Source of the DNA: Chloroflexota bacterium
GTDB taxonomy: Bacteria > Chloroflexota > Limnocylindria > Limnocylindrales > CSP1-4
Assembly (NCBI GenBank): GCA_021777365.1
Contig: JAJYDP010000167.1
Coordinates: 1-8,882 of the forward strand
Direction of reading: 5' to 3'
Length of the DNA stretch: 8,882 nucleotides
Shown one piece after another: positions 7,188 to 8,882 of this stretch; positions within the stretch are counted from its first letter, which is position 1, and every line of letters starts with the position of its first letter. The notes under the pieces were generated by a model that was given only the letters and a program-made list of their open reading frames with translations, was not told where the DNA came from and did not search any database. Both the position numbers and the translations under genes were made by a program.

Positions 7188-7201
7188 TGGCAGGACTGCC
7201 A
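7188..7201. promoter_or_regulatory. 14-bp palindrome in the exporter leader; possible operator
   Basis: TGGCAG-GA-CTGCCA has perfect 6-bp arms around a 2-base centre. It falls between the predicted exporter transcription start (about 7211) and its ribosome binding site, a position where a bound repressor would block elongation or initiation. It could be a TetR operator or a coincidence. Confidence 0.4.
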
Positions 7202-7217
7202 GTTTGCTGACCCGGAG

Positions 7218-7247
7218 ATCCTAATGGCCCGTGGTTGAAACTGTCAA
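7218..7247 (-). promoter_or_regulatory. Sigma-70-type promoter for the MMPL exporter
   Basis: On the minus strand a perfect -35 hexamer TTGACA (7247-7242) is followed after 18 bases by TAGGAT (7223-7218), four of six matches to TATAAT. Transcription would start near 7211, about 45 bases before the exporter ATG. The -35 lies inside the palindrome at 7242-7255. Confidence 0.55.
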
Positions 7248-7255
7248 CTCTGACA
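7242..7255. promoter_or_regulatory. Palindrome between divergent -35 boxes; candidate TetR operator
   Basis: TGTCA-ACTC-TGACA has perfect 5-bp arms, and two further matching pairs flank it beyond a single mismatch (7239-7258). It covers the exporter -35 and ends two bases before the regulator -35 at 7257, so one bound dimer could repress both genes. Divergent TetR/exporter pairs are commonly controlled this way; the site itself is inferred. Confidence 0.45.
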
Positions 7256-7256
7256 T

Positions 7257-7285
7257 TTGACTGGAATGCCACTCGCGACTATGGT
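7257..7285 (+). promoter_or_regulatory. Sigma-70-type promoter for the TetR gene, giving a leaderless mRNA
   Basis: TTGACT (7257-7262, five of six) is followed by exactly 17 bases and TATGGT (7280-7285). Six bases separate the -10 from the ATG at 7292, so the expected first transcribed base is the A of the start codon. No Shine-Dalgarno sequence precedes that ATG, which agrees with leaderless initiation. Confidence 0.7.
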
Positions 7286-7291
7286 GCCCGC

Positions 7292-7978
7292 ATGCAGGAT
7301 CCGCGCCCGCAGGGGCGTCGCGAGCGGAAGAAGGCGCAGACCAGGGATGCGCTCCGCGAGGCCGCCGGAAGGCTCTTCGCGGAGCAGGGGTTCGCGGCGA
7401 CCACGGTGCAGCAGATCGCCGACGCCGCCGACGTGTCGGAGCGGACCTTCTTTCGCTACTTCGCCTCGAAGGAGGATCTGCTCCTGCCGGTCATCGCAGC
7501 GCTGTTCGCCGAGGCCGAGCAGACGATCCGCGATCGGCCCCTCGACGAACCGCCCCTGGTCTCCATCCTGGAAGGACTGGTGCAGGCGGCAGGGCGGCGC
7601 GCCGGCGAAGGCGGGATGGCGATCGTCGGCAGGGGATTCGACCCCACCGACCCGATCGTCGCCGGCCGCTTCGTCAAGGCCTACATCGACTGGGAGGATC
7701 GCCTCGCGGGGATCCTGGCGGAACGCTTCCGCGCCATCGGCACCGACCTGGACGCTGCCGCGGCCAGGTTCCGCGCCGCCGTCACGGCGGATGCGGCGGT
7801 GTCCGCGCTGAGGGCCACACTCCGTGCGCTGCGGGAAGCCCCGACCGCTGCCCACCCGACGCTGGCGGACGTCGCGCCGGCCCTGCGGGAGGCGTTCGCC
7901 GTGCTCGGCGCCGGCTGCCCGAACCCCGCCACGACAGTGGCGGCGGCAGCGGCGGCGAGGAAGGAGGCGGAAGGGTGA
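7292..7978 (+). CDS. TetR/AcrR-family transcriptional regulator
   Basis: The protein has 228 residues. After a short basic N-terminus (RRERKKAQTRDAL) comes the three-helix DNA-binding domain: LREAAGRLFAEQGFAATTV (about 21-39), then the helix-turn-helix QQIADAADVSERTFFRYF (40-57) and the usual SKEDLL. The rest is a helical ligand-binding and dimerisation domain of ordinary length with an Ala-rich C-terminal tail. The start at 7292 is chosen because a near-consensus promoter ends six bases before it; the in-frame ATG at 7235 would lie upstream of that promoter. The gene is divergent from the MMPL exporter and shares its promoter region, so it most likely represses the exporter and itself, with release by the exported compound or a related ligand. 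The ligand cannot be predicted. Confidence 0.93.
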   Translation: MQDPRPQGRRERKKAQTRDALREAAGRLFAEQGFAATTVQQIADAADVSERTFFRYFASKEDLLLPVIAALFAEAEQTIRDRPLDEPPLVSILEGLVQAAGRRAGEGGMAIVGRGFDPTDPIVAGRFVKAYIDWEDRLAGILAERFRAIGTDLDAAAARFRAAVTADAAVSALRATLRALREAPTAAHPTLADVAPALREAFAVLGAGCPNPATTVAAAAAARKEAEG

Positions 7979-7986
7979 GGGGAAAT

Positions 7987-8062
7987 TGGTGGAGATGAGG
8001 GGACTCGAACCCCTGACCCCCGCGATGCGAACGCGGTGCTCTCCCAGCTGAGCTACATCCCC
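7987..8062 (-). tRNA. tRNA-Ala (anticodon CGC)
   Basis: A complete 76-base cloverleaf reads on the minus strand. The acceptor stem GGGGATG/CATCTCC contains the G3-U70 wobble pair that is the alanine identity element. The D arm is GCTC/GAGC, and the anticodon stem CCGCG/CGCGG carries loop TTCGCAT with anticodon CGC, reading GCG. The variable loop is 5 bases, the T arm is AGGGG-TTCGAGT-CCCCT, the discriminator is A73, and the 3' CCA is encoded. It converges on the TetR gene with an 8-base gap. No T-tract hairpin follows its 3' end. Confidence 0.97.
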
Positions 8063-8177
8063 ACCGAGAACGTGCCGAAGGCACGGGCCCGTCAGGGCGC
8101 ATGGGAGTGTAGCAGGTCGGCCCCCGGGGCAGTATCGTGGCCGGGCGTCTCCCCAGGCGTCCCGGACCGGGGGCTAC
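8063..8177. promoter_or_regulatory. Divergent intergenic region between tRNA-Ala and the last gene
   Basis: Toward the tRNA, a TACACT (8111-8106, minus strand) is a possible -10. Between it and the tRNA lies a 6-bp hairpin, CGTGCC-GAA-GGCACG (8071-8085), which would fall in the tRNA leader removed by RNase P. Toward the right, TATCGT (8133-8138) is a possible -10 for the last gene, about 40 bases before its ATG. A GC palindrome (GCCCC-C-GGGGC, 8120-8130) sits between the two. Neither -10 has a good -35, so these are weak calls. Confidence 0.3.
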
Positions 8178-8882
8178 ATGGAAACGTCTCGCACCGAGGA
8201 CATCCGCCTCCTTCCCGTCGAGCGGGCCACGGCCATGATCCAGCGGCTCGGCTTCGTGCTCGTCCACGACGAACGGGTCGGGGATTCGGCGGCCCCGGCC
8301 GGATCGCACCTGGTGGTGGCCCTGCGCGACAAGCCCACGCTCGCCCATTTCGACCCGGAGCGGATGACGTGGTACGTCGCCTCCGGCGGCAAGGGGCAGC
8401 TCGTCGAGTACTACCGGTCGCGCGCGCTTCCGGAGGAGACGCACGTCGCCTGGGGCCGCGTGCACGTCATCGACCGGCTGGAGGTGCAGAACGCGTTCCT
8501 GACCTTCGGCGGCGTCCTCCGTGCCTCGCCGATGGGCCCCGATGCCACGCTCGTGGTGTTCGACTCGGCCGCGCCGATCCTCCGCTGGAGCGGGCACAGC
8601 CAGGACGTCGACCCCATGGCACCCGAGGTCGCCGCCTTCTTCGCGAGGCTGATGGTACCGATCGACTTCGCGCCGGGCGCCGAGGCGCGGATCGCCGGGG
8701 TGCCGCCGCTGTCGCTGTACGCGGCGTTCGTCGCCGACCTGTGGACGCGATACCAGGGCGCACGGCTGCTGCGCGAGATGAACCCACGATTGAGCGGGTG
8801 GCTGACCGGCGAGGCGCACCGGCTCGAGACGTCCCGACCCGGGGACTGGGCGGCAGGGCAGCAGCTGCTCACCGACATGGAG
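8178..8882 (+). CDS. Hypothetical protein (partial, 3' end beyond window)
   Basis: An ATG at 8178, five bases after a GGGGG run, opens 235 codons that remain open to the window edge; codon use is GC3-rich like its neighbours, so it is very likely real. I do not recognise the family. The protein is soluble by appearance: no signal peptide, no membrane helix and no cysteine in the visible part. It alternates strand-like stretches (HLVVALRD 44-51, MTWYVASGGKGQLVEYY 63-79, VHVIDRLEVQNAFLTFGGVLR 95-115, ATLVVFDS 123-130) with a helical second half (about 148-210) containing PLSLYAAFVADLWTRYQGARLLREMNPRLSGWL. A mixed alpha/beta core followed by a helical domain is a fair reading. It is divergent from tRNA-Ala and has no functional neighbour in view. 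Confidence 0.8.
   Translation, partial: METSRTEDIRLLPVERATAMIQRLGFVLVHDERVGDSAAPAGSHLVVALRDKPTLAHFDPERMTWYVASGGKGQLVEYYRSRALPEETHVAWGRVHVIDRLEVQNAFLTFGGVLRASPMGPDATLVVFDSAAPILRWSGHSQDVDPMAPEVAAFFARLMVPIDFAPGAEARIAGVPPLSLYAAFVADLWTRYQGARLLREMNPRLSGWLTGEAHRLETSRPGDWAAGQQLLTDME

Noticed and set aside
4557..7238. An 893-codon open frame on the plus strand covering the exporter and part of the sigma gene
   Set aside because: It is antisense to two genes with clear family motifs, its product is Arg/Gly/Asp/His-rich with no recognisable domain, and long antisense frames are expected opposite GC3-rich genes.
4864..7272. An 802-codon minus-strand frame overlapping the exporter in another phase
   Set aside because: It overlaps the MMPL gene on the same strand, the product is Arg/Pro/Gly-rich with no membrane helices or motifs, and it arises from GC bias.
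7235..7291. A 19-codon extension of the TetR protein from the ATG at 7235
   Set aside because: That ATG lies upstream of the best promoter, which places the transcript start at 7292; it has no ribosome site and family members begin near the later Met.
7782..8819. A 345-codon minus-strand frame spanning the tRNA and the right-edge gene
   Set aside because: It reads through a tRNA gene and is antisense to a better-composed plus-strand gene.

Overview
The window is about 70 percent GC by eye, with strongly GC-biased third codon positions, dense coding and no insertion sequence, CRISPR array or phage gene. Gene content fits a high-GC bacterium of the Chloroflexota or Actinomycetota: a Z-isoprenyl diphosphate synthase resembling mycobacterial short-chain enzymes, an ECF sigma factor with a zinc-less membrane anti-sigma factor, an MMPL exporter and a leaderless regulator gene. 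I lean to Chloroflexota from the anti-sigma architecture, but this is inference.

Layout, left to right. (1) Minus strand, 1-1585: an isoprenyl transferase gene (uppS-like) followed, with a 4-base GTGA overlap, by a SAM-dependent methyltransferase that runs off the left edge. (2) Plus strand, 1712-3043: an orphan membrane sensor histidine kinase, divergent from uppS across about 126 bases. (3) Minus strand, 3068-4827: an ECF sigma factor and its presumed anti-sigma factor, coupled by an ATGA overlap. The anti-sigma ectodomain is a tandem duplication of about 124 residues. Its end converges on the kinase with a 24-base gap. (4) Minus strand, 4899-7166: an MMPL-family (RND superfamily) exporter, 71 bases upstream of the sigma gene and in the same direction. 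(5) Plus strand, 7292-7978: a TetR-family regulator divergent from the exporter. The shared 125-base intergenic region holds two back-to-back sigma-70-type promoters and two short palindromes that are candidate operators. (6) Minus strand, 7987-8062: tRNA-Ala(CGC). (7) Plus strand, 8178-8882: an unrecognised cytoplasmic protein cut by the right edge.

The clearest functional unit is the exporter with its TetR repressor. The sigma/anti-sigma pair is a typical envelope-signalling module and may be partly co-transcribed with the exporter. The uppS/methyltransferase pair probably belongs to isoprenoid or envelope lipid metabolism. I do not see a convincingly new large system. The points most worth a second look are the promoter/operator architecture at 7167-7291, the duplicated anti-sigma ectodomain, and the translational coupling of the methyltransferase to the prenyl synthase.
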